Source: Chitinispirillaceae bacterium
GTDB taxonomy: Bacteria > Fibrobacterota > Chitinivibrionia > Chitinivibrionales > Chitinispirillaceae
Direction of reading: 5' to 3'
DNA: 34,527 nt
Assembly: GCA_016930275.1 (NCBI GenBank)
Contig: JAFGHA010000220.1
Span: 1 to 34,527, forward strand
Each line of letters opens with the position of its first letter. Position 1 is the first letter of the stretch. The notes under the pieces are model-generated. The model was not told the origin of the DNA, did not search any database, and worked only from the letters and a program-made list of their open reading frames with translations. The position numbers and the translations under genes are program-made. Shown piece by piece: positions 26,048 through 34,360 of this stretch.

Positions 26048-27217
26048 ATGCGGGTTCTGTATTTTGATGTTCTTTGTGGTGCAGCAGGCGATATGCTGCT
26101 GGCCTCGCTTATCGATATGGGATTTCCGGTGGAGGAGCTTGAAAAACAGCTCGCAAAACTGCCGGTGGAGAAAATCGGTCTGGTTGTCGAGAAGGTTTCG
26201 CGAAGCGGAATCCGGTGTACCAGAATTACGCCGAAGCTCGGCCATTCACATGTACACCGGCATCTTCATGATCTTCTGGAACTGTTCAGGGCTGCAGGGG
26301 TTTCCGAGGCTGTTTACGGGAGATGCGAAGCCGTGCTCAACCGGCTTGCCGATGCGGAGGCGAAGGTACACGGCATACCCAGGGAGCAGGTGCATTTTCA
26401 TGAAGTGGGAGCACTCGATACAATTGTCGATATTCTCGGGGTTTGCATGGCGATTGACTATTTCAAAGTCGATACTATCCGTTTTTCCACCCTGACCGAC
26501 GGATACGGCACGATACAATCGGCGCACGGTGTCATGCCGGTTCCGGTTCCGGCCACTGCCGTCATGATCGAAGGGTTCAGGCATGCAACGCTGCAGATTC
26601 CCACCGAATTGCTTACACCGACAGGAGCCGCGCTTCTCACCGCGTTGGGAGAACAGCTTCCCGATAACTGGAACGGTACGGTGTGTGCAACCGGATACGG
26701 ATGCGGCAGTAAAGAATTCAGCGAACACCCGAATTTCATCCGTGCGATTTTACTTGAAACCGGGAGTGGTACGGGTATGCAGACTTTCGATACGGTATTG
26801 CTTCTGGAGTCGGATATGGATCACGTTTCCGGAGAGATCATGGGTGATGTCGCCGGGGTTCTGCTCGAATCCGGAGCGCTCGATGTGAGTTGGCTGCCGT
26901 TATATATGAAAAAGGGCCGACCGGGGTACCGTCTGTCGGTCATGACACGGGTTGAAGATGGTACTGCAATAACCGGTCTGATCATGCGGCATACCCGTAC
27001 GCTCGGGGTGCGCGTGCAGCGGATAGAACGGGTAACCGCCGACAGACGGACAACTGCCGTTGAATTTGAGGGGACCTCGTGTTCGGCGAAGGAGTGTTCT
27101 TTCAACGGGATTACCTTCACCAAACCTGAATATGAAGCCCTGGCGAAAATTGCACGGAATAAAGGTATTCCTGTTCTCGATCTGATGGATGCGTTTGTGC
27201 GGCAGCAGGGGAAGTGA
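26048..27217 (+). CDS. larC: Nickel-pincer cofactor nickel insertion protein LarC
   Basis: LarC inserts nickel into the pincer nucleotide cofactor used by lactate racemase and related enzymes. The N-terminal block is LYFDVLCGAAGDM (4-16). A His-rich stretch HSHVHRHLHD (66-75) and HFHEVGALDTIVD (116-128) are family hallmarks, and the C-terminal domain contains KKGRPGYRLSVM. The 389 residues form one continuous frame. ATG 26048 has AAAGGTG upstream. The partner genes larA, larB and larE are not in the window. Confidence 0.93.
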   Translation: MRVLYFDVLCGAAGDMLLASLIDMGFPVEELEKQLAKLPVEKIGLVVEKVSRSGIRCTRITPKLGHSHVHRHLHDLLELFRAAGVSEAVYGRCEAVLNRLADAEAKVHGIPREQVHFHEVGALDTIVDILGVCMAIDYFKVDTIRFSTLTDGYGTIQSAHGVMPVPVPATAVMIEGFRHATLQIPTELLTPTGAALLTALGEQLPDNWNGTVCATGYGCGSKEFSEHPNFIRAILLETGSGTGMQTFDTVLLLESDMDHVSGEIMGDVAGVLLESGALDVSWLPLYMKKGRPGYRLSVMTRVEDGTAITGLIMRHTRTLGVRVQRIERVTADRRTTAVEFEGTSCSAKECSFNGITFTKPEYEALAKIARNKGIPVLDLMDAFVRQQGK

Positions 27218-27258
27218 ATACGGTAGGGACTAACAACCCTTTATCCGCAAGCAGGTAA

Positions 27259-27278
27259 GGGCGAAAGATTTTTCGCCC
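27259..27278. repeat. Hairpin between larC and the cyclophilin gene
   Basis: GGGCGAAA (27259-27266) pairs with TTTCGCCC (27271-27278) across a 4-base loop, between convergent genes. It may terminate either transcript or be a dispersed repeat; only a short CT follows, not a U-run. Confidence 0.5.
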
Positions 27279-27296
27279 CTACATACGAATGACGGG

Positions 27297-27905
27297 TTAT
27301 TTTTTCGTTTCGTTGGCTGCCGCTGCCTTTACCACCGACGCTTTGGTAATCAGGATGGGCTTCACCGGAACGTCGCGCATCATACCGCTCGAGCTGGTTT
27401 GTACATCTTCGATCGCATCGACCACATCCATTCCCTTGATGACTTTCCCGAATACGCAATATCCCCAGCCGGCTACGGACTGATTCTTATAATCGAGACC
27501 GTCGTTGTTAACCGTATTGATGAAAAACTGGGCGGTTGCCGAATGAGGTTCACCGGTACGCGCCATTGCGATGGTCCCGCGTCGGTTGGAAAGGCGGTTG
27601 GTCGCTTCATTCTGGATCGGTTCACGGGTCGCTTTCTTGTTCATATCGGTAGTAAGACCGCCGCCCTGAATCATAAAGCCTTTGATGACCCGGTGAAAGA
27701 TGGTTCCTTCGTAGAAGCCGGAATTGACATATTCGAGAAAGTTTTTCACGGTACCGGGAGCCCGCGTTGAATCGAGTTCAACAACGATTTCACCCTTGGA
27801 GGTCATGATGGAGACCTGCGGTTTGATTACCGCCGACTGACCGTTGGAGACCACGAAAATTCCGGCGATGAGAATAACTGACAGGCACATGATACGTCGG
27901 TACAT
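27297..27905 (-). CDS. Cyclophilin-type peptidyl-prolyl isomerase, exported
   Basis: Catalyses cis-trans isomerisation of proline bonds. ATG 27905 follows AAAGGG and gives a signal peptide (MYRRIMCLSVILIAGIFVV); the longer frame upstream would add an unlikely leader. The core has GTIFHRVIKGFMIQGGG with the catalytic Arg, then GTIAMARTGEPHSATAQFFI and YCVFGKVIKGMDVVDAI. Family length is normal for small bacterial cyclophilins. The product is expected in the periplasm, where it would aid folding of exported proteins. Confidence 0.95.
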   Translation of the reverse strand: MYRRIMCLSVILIAGIFVVSNGQSAVIKPQVSIMTSKGEIVVELDSTRAPGTVKNFLEYVNSGFYEGTIFHRVIKGFMIQGGGLTTDMNKKATREPIQNEATNRLSNRRGTIAMARTGEPHSATAQFFINTVNNDGLDYKNQSVAGWGYCVFGKVIKGMDVVDAIEDVQTSSSGMMRDVPVKPILITKASVVKAAAANETKK

Positions 27906-28060
27906 GATGACCCTTTCTGCTGATGTAATGAAGTGTAGAGAATATAAAAATACTTTCAGACGCCGCAATCAGCCAGAACAAGCTCTCAGGTGCGCTATCG
28001 ATGGCGGGATAGTAATTTTAGTAGTTATTTTTCTGAAAATCCCCTGGAAATGGAAATCGG

Positions 28061-28666
28061 ATGGGAAAACTGGAGTACATGCTTCTGGACCTGAATGATC
28101 CGGATGCGGTTGAACAGTATGAGCGTTGTCTTTTCAGAGCTTTTTATCCATTGGATAATCCGGTACTTGCGCGGCTGCGCAAGGTGGATATGGTGCAACG
28201 TCGTATGCGGTTGTGTATCCCTTACCGGGATATGGATGTGTTCATCGCCCGGTTTGATGGACGAATCATTGCCGGTGCGGCGATTAATTACAACTGCTAC
28301 GCTCCGATGCAACTGGAAAAAATCGGGTTCACGATCGATAAATCACGCCCGGGAATCTGTGAAGGACTGGCGATTTTCAATACACGGTCATTTGCTGAGC
28401 AGCATCCTGTAATGTTCGAATTAGGGGCTTATATTCATGCCGAACTGCTCAGAAAAAAAATCAGGGTAACCTACGGAACCTGCTCAACACGTCTGCTGAA
28501 AGGGTATACGTTACTGGGTTTCAGGGAGGTCGATCATCGAAACCTCGATACCTACAAAATTCATCTGCTCGAAAAAACGGTGGATTCTCCGGAGAGTGGA
28601 TTCACTATTGCGGCCGGAAGACCTTTTCGTGATCGACAGACCGGCGGGCAGTACCCGGCGAAGTAA
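28061..28666 (+). CDS. GNAT-like acyltransferase, uncertain
   Basis: A 201-residue protein of unknown function. The order IARFDGRIIAGAAINYN, ELGAYIHAELLRKKI and LLKGYTLLGFREVDHRN resembles the strand-helix layout of GNAT acyltransferases, including a helix before the final strands, but the acetyl-CoA loop Q/RxxGxG/A is not clear. ATG 28061 has GGAAAT and a weak ribosome site. It converges with the thioredoxin-like gene, 23 bases apart. I treat the fold as a suggestion only. Confidence 0.55.
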   Translation: MGKLEYMLLDLNDPDAVEQYERCLFRAFYPLDNPVLARLRKVDMVQRRMRLCIPYRDMDVFIARFDGRIIAGAAINYNCYAPMQLEKIGFTIDKSRPGICEGLAIFNTRSFAEQHPVMFELGAYIHAELLRKKIRVTYGTCSTRLLKGYTLLGFREVDHRNLDTYKIHLLEKTVDSPESGFTIAAGRPFRDRQTGGQYPAK

Positions 28667-28689
28667 CCCATGTTTTTTCGGAAGGTGCA

Positions 28690-29343
28690 TCACAGCGGTT
28701 TATTCAATTTATCCGTACACTCTTCCACCGATACCGCCGCACCGCAGGTGGTGAGCACCCGTTCATACGATTCCTTTGGGTTGAGTCCGGTAAGTGCATG
28801 GACCACCTTCTTATCCTTCATGAATACCACAAAGGGAATACCGCGAACGCCGAATGCCGCCGCGATATCGGGATTGTTCTGCACATCAACCCGGTAGAAA
28901 TTCGCTTTTTTTTCGTGGCTCACGGCAAGTGAATCGTAGAGTGGCGCGAGAATTTTACACGGACGGCACCAGTCGGCGTAGAGATCGAACACCAGCAACT
29001 TTCCGGGAGTTCCTTCCACAATAGCATTTAAATCGTCAAGGTTGCCGATCGATGCAACATAATCTTTTTTTTCCGGAGTCGCTTTCGGTTGGGGTGTCGT
29101 CGAATCGGTAACGCCGGTTTGCGCCTCGTTTTCCTGCGGTGCGGCCACCGGGGGATTCCGCTCTTCTGATTCTACCGGTACGGCTGATGCGGTTTCCGCT
29201 GAATCCGCTCCAGGTGCTATCGTCGCCTCAGGCTGATCGTTTTGAATCTGCTGCTCGGTTTTCTGTTTTGAGCAACATACAATGATCGCCACCAGCGCAC
29301 ATACCAGAACCGGTAACTGAAAGATCTTTTTATACTGATTCAT
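28690..29343 (-). CDS. Thioredoxin-like protein, membrane-anchored or exported
   Basis: A 217-residue protein with an N-terminal hydrophobic segment (about 8-24) ending in two Cys, so it may be a lipoprotein, although the lipobox is imperfect. A ~65-residue Pro/Glu/Ala/Thr-rich linker is followed by a thioredoxin domain from about residue 95 with the redox motif WCRPC (Cys126, Cys129) and a cis-Pro segment (RGIPFVVF). It is expected to reduce or exchange disulfides outside the cytoplasm. It lies 84 bases downstream of hgcB on the same strand, with a weak inverted repeat (29394-29424) in between, so co-transcription with hgcAB is possible. Confidence 0.85.
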   Translation of the reverse strand: MNQYKKIFQLPVLVCALVAIIVCCSKQKTEQQIQNDQPEATIAPGADSAETASAVPVESEERNPPVAAPQENEAQTGVTDSTTPQPKATPEKKDYVASIGNLDDLNAIVEGTPGKLLVFDLYADWCRPCKILAPLYDSLAVSHEKKANFYRVDVQNNPDIAAAFGVRGIPFVVFMKDKKVVHALTGLNPKESYERVLTTCGAAVSVEECTDKLNKPL

Positions 29344-29427
29344 TCGGAACTCCTGTAAGTAGTTTTGTGTCTTAAACCGGATATTCAGTTTCGGATACTA
29401 CGTTTATATAATTGAAATAGTATCATT

Positions 29428-29721
29428 TCAGCAGCATCCGCCGGAAGAATCATCGGAACAGCCGCAAGCGGGTTCCTTTCCGGTGAGCATACTGAAAAAA
29501 AGTGCCGCTGCACAGCCGACGCCGCTGTCGACGGAAAGAGCCCCGAACGCACAGTTACGCATGCAGGCACCGCACTCCATACAACGGTCGCGGTCGGTCA
29601 TGACTGCCTTGCGGTTTTCAATAATGAAAACTCCGTGCGGGCACACTTCCATGCATCTTCCGCAGCCGGTGCATGCCGCCCGATCGTACGTGAGGGTCAC
29701 CAGGTTCTTGAGATAGTTCAA
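29428..29721 (-). CDS. hgcB: HgcB, mercury methylation ferredoxin
   Basis: A 97-residue 2[4Fe-4S] ferredoxin thought to reduce the corrinoid of HgcA during mercury methylation. Cluster 1 is Cys17-xx-20-xx-23-xxx-27 and cluster 2 is Cys47-xx-50-xx-53-xxx-57. The extra Cys70 (SGVGCAA) and the C-terminal pair Cys96-Cys97 are the features that separate HgcB from ordinary ferredoxins. Cys86 and Cys88 add a CGC. The start ATG 29721 overlaps the hgcA stop by four bases, the typical hgcAB arrangement. Neighbour and motifs together make the call firm. Confidence 0.95.
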   Translation of the reverse strand: MNYLKNLVTLTYDRAACTGCGRCMEVCPHGVFIIENRKAVMTDRDRCMECGACMRNCAFGALSVDSGVGCAAALFFSMLTGKEPACGCSDDSSGGCC

Positions 29722-30821
29722 ATTACACCTCCCGGGAACAGCAAGTGGCGGATTTTATACGCAATCAGAAGCACGCCGCCGATTACCGATACCGCAACGT
29801 AGAGCGGTACGGCGAATTTCATCTCCCGTTTTACTCCTGAAATACCGGTGTAGGGTGTCGAGCCGGTAAAATTGAGCGCGCAGAAGGAGCTGTAGACAGG
29901 AAAAAACAAGAACGAAAAGAGCTGCAGCAGAGGATCGGTGATGGTTGACAGAGGAATGTAAAATGCCATTGCCGCGACGCCGGTGATCAGCCCCTTGATG
30001 GAAAATGCGCGAAACGGTATCCAGGGCAGGAGTATCGGGGTGAGAATCGTTCCGGTAAAGAGCGAGAGCAGGGCGGCGATCATCAGAGGAAGACCGTTAT
30101 CTCGAATTGATGCAAAGAGAATTCCCGTTTGTTCGATGCCGGTAAAGGCAAGTCCGGCAACGAGCACCGGCAGGAATATTCCGAGTGTAGGTCGCAGCTC
30201 CATGGGGGTAAGCACGAGGCGATCGAGCACTCCGAATCGCACCCGGCGCATTTCCGGGGTCGCGATCATACCTGAAGAGAGGAATACATGGATATCAGAG
30301 GAGCGAACCGGACCGTATACGACCTTGAATCCGGTCGCTTTGCTGATTTCATGTGCCGCTATTCCGGGGGCTCCGAGCTGTGGAACGATGATTTTCCGAT
30401 GTTTCACCATGGCAGCAAGTCCGCACGATTCGATTCTATCGATCAATTCTTTAGTACCGAAGGTACCTTTTCCTGCGGCACACCAGACATTGATACCCCG
30501 TGTATCGAGAACGAGTATCCAGCCGCTGTTACCCGAAAGAGAGCGGCGCAGATGATCAAAGCTGAGTTTATAATTTGCCGAAACAAATACCGGCGATCCG
30601 GAATCCGGGGTACCGATACCGTAGAGTCCCGGTTCGATAGTGTATTTCATTCTGAATCCGCCCAGGCGGCAACGGAGCGCACCGAAGGTATCGGCGGCAC
30701 TCCAGCGGGTTGCAGCGATACAGACCGTACCGGCGGAATTGGTAACCGTCTCCATAACCCAGGGTTTCCCGGTTCCCGGAGCTGTTTTTTCCGACGATTG
30801 ACAGCAACATTTCTTTTCCAT
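29718..30821 (-). CDS. hgcA: HgcA, mercury methylation corrinoid protein
   Basis: HgcA holds a corrinoid cofactor and donates a methyl group to Hg(II), giving methylmercury. The cytoplasmic domain (about 40-205) has SPVFVSANYKLSFDHLRR, LVLDTRGINVWCAAGKGTFG and RKIIVPQLGAPGIAAHE. NVWCAAGK (111-118) is the diagnostic cap-helix motif, and Cys114 is the lower-axial ligand to cobalt. From about 211 there are five membrane helices (about 211-230, 245-265, 273-290, 298-315, 337-357), matching the family. The N-terminus carries an unusual CCC triad (5-7). The start ATG 30821 has no clear ribosome site. hgcB follows with a four-base overlap. No arsR-like regulator is adjacent. Confidence 0.97.
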   Translation of the reverse strand: MEKKCCCQSSEKTAPGTGKPWVMETVTNSAGTVCIAATRWSAADTFGALRCRLGGFRMKYTIEPGLYGIGTPDSGSPVFVSANYKLSFDHLRRSLSGNSGWILVLDTRGINVWCAAGKGTFGTKELIDRIESCGLAAMVKHRKIIVPQLGAPGIAAHEISKATGFKVVYGPVRSSDIHVFLSSGMIATPEMRRVRFGVLDRLVLTPMELRPTLGIFLPVLVAGLAFTGIEQTGILFASIRDNGLPLMIAALLSLFTGTILTPILLPWIPFRAFSIKGLITGVAAMAFYIPLSTITDPLLQLFSFLFFPVYSSFCALNFTGSTPYTGISGVKREMKFAVPLYVAVSVIGGVLLIAYKIRHLLFPGGVI

Positions 30822-30856
30822 GGTAATTAAAAATAATAAACGCTTCGCTCATGCGG

Positions 30857-30885
30857 TTGACCCCGTTTTTTTTTAAATGTAAAAT
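30857..30885 (+). promoter_or_regulatory. Sigma-70-type promoter for the GGDEF/HD-GYP gene
   Basis: TTGACC (30857-30862), a 17-base spacer and TAAAAT (30880-30885) give a good match to the vegetative consensus. Transcription would start near 30892, which supports ATG 30926 rather than ATG 30851 as the start of the next gene. Confidence 0.6.
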
Positions 30886-30925
30886 CACGTTAATTCGTTA
30901 CTGCAACAGAAAGCGGTTACTGCTG

Positions 30926-32563
30926 ATGGCAACACGTTCACCTCCCGCCGGCAGGTTCTCGGAACCCGGTGAAAACCTGCACGCACTTGCTCTGACGGGA
31001 GCGCGGGATGGAATCTGGGACTGGGACCGGACCGCCGACCGGGTATATTATGATCCGCAGTGGAAAGCACTCGCCGGGTACGGCCCCGATGAACTCTCCG
31101 ACGGAAGTAGTGAATGGCTCGACCGGGTCCATCCGGACGATCTTCCTGAAGTAAATCGTCAGCTGAAGGTGCACATCGCCGGAACGACGGCCTATTTCCG
31201 CTCCGAACACCGCATGCGGCATAGTGACGGTACCTACCGGTGGGTACTCGTACGCGGCACCGCCATCCGCAACGGGGCGGGAGAGGCGGTGCGCATTGTC
31301 GGACTGCTTACCGATATCAACGAACAGAAACAGAACGAACTGAGACTCCATGCGCAACTCGACGAGATGCGGTTCGCTCTCGCGTCGGAAAAGGTGCTCA
31401 TGGAGGAACTCGACCGGAAAAACCGGGAACTTACCGAGTTGTCAATCACCGACGGGCTCACCGGATTGTACAATCACCGTTTTCTGCAGCAGCGGTTCGA
31501 TTTCGAATACAAACGGACACGCCGCTACGGAGGAGAATTGTGCTGTCTCCTCATGGACATCGATCACTTCAAGAAAATCAATGACACCTACGGGCACCAG
31601 TTCGGTGATTACGTGCTCAAGCGTATCGCCGCCATCATCAAATCGAATTCCCGTGAGGTTGATATATGCGGAAGGTACGGGGGAGAGGAGTTTCTGATTA
31701 TCGCGAATCTGACTCGGAAGAATGCGATCAAGTTCGCCCTCAAACTGCACGATGCGATTGAAGCGGAACTGTTCGAACATCCTTCCGCAATGGTGAAAGC
31801 AACGGTAAGTATCGGCATCGCGGAGTGCACGAATGAGGTGAAAACCCGGCAGGAACTCATAGAACGGGCCGATCGTGCCATGTATCAGGCGAAGAAGGAC
31901 GGCAGAAATCTGGTGCGCGTATGGAAGGACGTCATCACTACCGCGTCGGGAGCGGAGCAGTACGGTGTGGAGGAGTTGCGTGAAAAGTTCCGGGGGCTTT
32001 CCGTACAGATGCAGAGCGCCTATATCGAGGCGACTGATGCACTGGTCAAGGCGGTTGAAGCGAAAGATTCTTCCGCGCACGAACATTCCGGTAATGTGGC
32101 ACGGTATGCGGTGGCGATCGCCCGTGAAATGCGGCTTCCTGCGGAACAGATCGAGGTGATAAAATTCGGAGCCATTCTGCACGATATCGGAAAAATCAGT
32201 ATACCCGATTCAATACTGCAGAAGGAGGGAGCGTTGACGGCCCGTGAACGGAGAATTGTACAGCAACATCCTGAAGTGGGTGTTTCCATTCTTAGAGATA
32301 TACGATTCCTTGAAAAGGAACTGCCGATTGTCCTGTCGCACCACGAGCGGTTTGACGGCAAAGGGTATCCGCATGGTCTTTCCAGCTACGAGATTCCGCT
32401 CGGAGCCAGAATCGTGGCAGTCGTGGATGCATTCGACCGGATGGTTCACGCCCGGGCGGCGGATCGGGTTCTTACGGAGAAAAAAGCGGCCATGCAGCTT
32501 GTCAGAGAAAAAGGAAAACGTTTTTCGCCGGAAATTGTTGACGCGTTTCTGAAGTCGATGTAA
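30926..32563 (+). CDS. PAS-GGDEF-HD-GYP c-di-GMP signalling protein
   Basis: A 545-residue soluble sensor with both c-di-GMP-making and -degrading domains. Numbered from ATG 30926: a PAS domain (about 20-130, with WDWDRTADRVYYDP and HPDDL), a coiled linker, a GGDEF domain with active site GGEEF (252-256) and the inhibitory I-site RxxD (243-246), and an HD-GYP domain with HDIGK (419-423) and DGKGYP (477-482). All diagnostic residues are intact, so both activities are possible. The start is chosen from the promoter position; the upstream ATG at 30851 adds a basic, unlikely leader. It is divergent from hgcA and followed by a STAS gene. Confidence 0.93.
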   Translation: MATRSPPAGRFSEPGENLHALALTGARDGIWDWDRTADRVYYDPQWKALAGYGPDELSDGSSEWLDRVHPDDLPEVNRQLKVHIAGTTAYFRSEHRMRHSDGTYRWVLVRGTAIRNGAGEAVRIVGLLTDINEQKQNELRLHAQLDEMRFALASEKVLMEELDRKNRELTELSITDGLTGLYNHRFLQQRFDFEYKRTRRYGGELCCLLMDIDHFKKINDTYGHQFGDYVLKRIAAIIKSNSREVDICGRYGGEEFLIIANLTRKNAIKFALKLHDAIEAELFEHPSAMVKATVSIGIAECTNEVKTRQELIERADRAMYQAKKDGRNLVRVWKDVITTASGAEQYGVEELREKFRGLSVQMQSAYIEATDALVKAVEAKDSSAHEHSGNVARYAVAIAREMRLPAEQIEVIKFGAILHDIGKISIPDSILQKEGALTARERRIVQQHPEVGVSILRDIRFLEKELPIVLSHHERFDGKGYPHGLSSYEIPLGARIVAVVDAFDRMVHARAADRVLTEKKAAMQLVREKGKRFSPEIVDAFLKSM

Positions 32564-32593
32564 CTTAATAGGAGGAAAGGCACCGGTGCTTAT

Positions 32594-32935
32594 ATGAACT
32601 TCAAGGTTATGGAACATGGTGATGTGGTGGAGGTTGCAATCGAGGGAAATATTCTGCAGGAAAACGTCGATGTACTCAAGGGCAGGTTTTATGATCTCAT
32701 CGAGAACGGCAAGGTGAATATCGTTCTTAACATGGCGCAGTCGAACTACGTCAGCAGCCTGTGCCTCGCCATTATTGTTGATGTTAAAAATCGTCTCGCC
32801 CAGCTTAAAGGCGATCTGAAAATAACCAATGTCAACAGGCTCATACGTAATCTGCTCGAAATAACGAATCTGGTGAAAAAAATCGATATTTATGAAAATG
32901 TCGATGAGGCGGTGGCGGCATTTACCGATACGTAG
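32594..32935 (+). CDS. STAS domain protein (anti-sigma factor antagonist type)
   Basis: A 113-residue single STAS domain as in SpoIIAA/RsbV-type antagonists, which bind or release anti-sigma kinases depending on Ser phosphorylation. The strand EVAIEGNIL, helix and NIVLNMAQSNYVSSLCL block fit; Ser54 or Ser55 is the likely phosphosite position. The AGGAGG at 32570-32575 is 18 bases from the ATG, an unusually long gap, and no closer in-frame start exists. It is 30 bases downstream of the GGDEF/HD-GYP gene and probably co-transcribed. The partner kinase is not in the window. Confidence 0.88.
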   Translation: MNFKVMEHGDVVEVAIEGNILQENVDVLKGRFYDLIENGKVNIVLNMAQSNYVSSLCLAIIVDVKNRLAQLKGDLKITNVNRLIRNLLEITNLVKKIDIYENVDEAVAAFTDT

Positions 32936-32974
32936 CCGGAGAAGTCTACAACGAGGCGGGATGTGGCCGCACGA

Positions 32975-34360
32975 TCAGGGAACGGACTCGATCAATCCTT
33001 CCAGCATGATGATTTTCTCTTTCAGTTCCACATTGTTTTCCAGCTCGGCCCCTATTTTTCTGAATGAGTGCAGAACCGTGGAGTAATCGCGACCGCCGAA
33101 TTCAAGACCAATTGACCGGAGGGACTGTTTTGTCCATTTTTTGCACAGATACATCGCGACCGATCGTGGGAGTGTGACATCGCGTTTACGCGTATGTGCC
33201 GTAAGCTGGTTCGGACTGATACCATATGCCTCGGCGGTAATTTCCTGTAGATATTTTACCGAAATACGTTCTTCCTTGCGGGCAATCGCATCGCCGCACA
33301 GCTCCTGTGCAACCTCGAGTGTAATATCGCGGCCGGTGAACGACGAGGATGCGATCAGTTTGATCAGCGATCCTTCCAGTTCACGAACATTTGAGGTGAT
33401 ATGACCCGCGATGAACTGGACTACCTCTTCGGGAAGTGCCAATCCGTCAATTTCAGCTTTTTTTCTCAGGATCGCCATTCTGGTTTCGAGATTGGGCGGT
33501 TGAATATCGGTTATGAGCCCGCCCATGAAACGGTTGATGATGTGGTCCATCATATCGGGAATTTTTTCCGGTTGCCGGTCGGATGAAAGAACGATCTGTT
33601 TGTTCTCCAGCAGCAACCGGTTGAAAATACGGAAGAATTCCTTCTGGGTTCCCACTTTTCCGCTGAAAAACTGGATGTCATCGATAAGAAGAAGATCCAC
33701 GGAACGGAATTTTTTGTAGAAGGAGGTCGAATCCTTTTTATGTACTACATAATTAATATACTGGTTGGTGAATTCTTCACTGGTCATGTAGATGACGTGA
33801 TCGGCGGTTCCTTCGGTTTGCGCATAATGGCCGATCGCCTGCAGAAGATGGGTCTTTCCGAGACCGGTACCGCCGTAAATGACGAGCGGATTGAAAGAGG
33901 TCTTTCCCGGGGCTTCGGCGACCGCGAGTGATGCGGCATGTGCCATGCGGTTACCTTCGCCGATGACAAAGGTATCGTACCGGTAATTGGGGTGGAACTG
34001 ACCCCGTTTTTTTTCGACAACAACCGGGACTTCTTTTGTTCTTGCCTCGGCAATTTCTTCCGAAATCGGTTCGATGACTTTCCAGTCTTTCTGAACCGGT
34101 ATGAATGCAAGGGCTGCAAATTCGATTTCGGCGTTCTGCAGGGTTTCTCTGATGAGGTCGGCGAAGTGCTCTTCGATAAAATCGGCGAAGAAACGGTTCG
34201 GTACCTGTACCTGGGCTGTACCTGTTCCATCGATAAGAAGATCCGTCGCCCGAAACCAGGTTTCAAAGCTATGAGCGCCGATTTTATCGTGGATTTTCTG
34301 CAGGCAGTAATGCCAGGGGGATGACAGGGAACAATTCTGGGTGGCAGAGCTTATTAACAT
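32975..34360 (-). CDS. dnaA: Chromosomal replication initiator protein DnaA
   Basis: Opens the replication origin as an ATP-bound oligomer. Domain I is at residues ~15-85, a short linker follows, and the AAA+ domain holds Walker A GGTGLGKT (163-170), Walker B LLLIDDIQ (223-230), the sensor SSDR (259-262) and NVRELEG (324-330). Domain IV has the helix-turn-helix with GGRDYSTVLH (422-431); the usual form is GGRDHTTVLH, so His and Thr are replaced by Tyr and Ser at base-contacting positions. At 461 residues the length is normal. The start ATG 34360 has no clear ribosome site and lies inside candidate DnaA boxes. Confidence 0.97.
   Translation of the reverse strand: MLISSATQNCSLSSPWHYCLQKIHDKIGAHSFETWFRATDLLIDGTGTAQVQVPNRFFADFIEEHFADLIRETLQNAEIEFAALAFIPVQKDWKVIEPISEEIAEARTKEVPVVVEKKRGQFHPNYRYDTFVIGEGNRMAHAASLAVAEAPGKTSFNPLVIYGGTGLGKTHLLQAIGHYAQTEGTADHVIYMTSEEFTNQYINYVVHKKDSTSFYKKFRSVDLLLIDDIQFFSGKVGTQKEFFRIFNRLLLENKQIVLSSDRQPEKIPDMMDHIINRFMGGLITDIQPPNLETRMAILRKKAEIDGLALPEEVVQFIAGHITSNVRELEGSLIKLIASSSFTGRDITLEVAQELCGDAIARKEERISVKYLQEITAEAYGISPNQLTAHTRKRDVTLPRSVAMYLCKKWTKQSLRSIGLEFGGRDYSTVLHSFRKIGAELENNVELKEKIIMLEGLIESVP

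Noticed and set aside
29394..29424. Inverted repeat GATACTA/TAGTATC between hgcB and the thioredoxin gene
   Set aside because: Seven weak A/T-rich pairs with a 17-base loop; not convincing as a terminator, so it does not exclude co-transcription.
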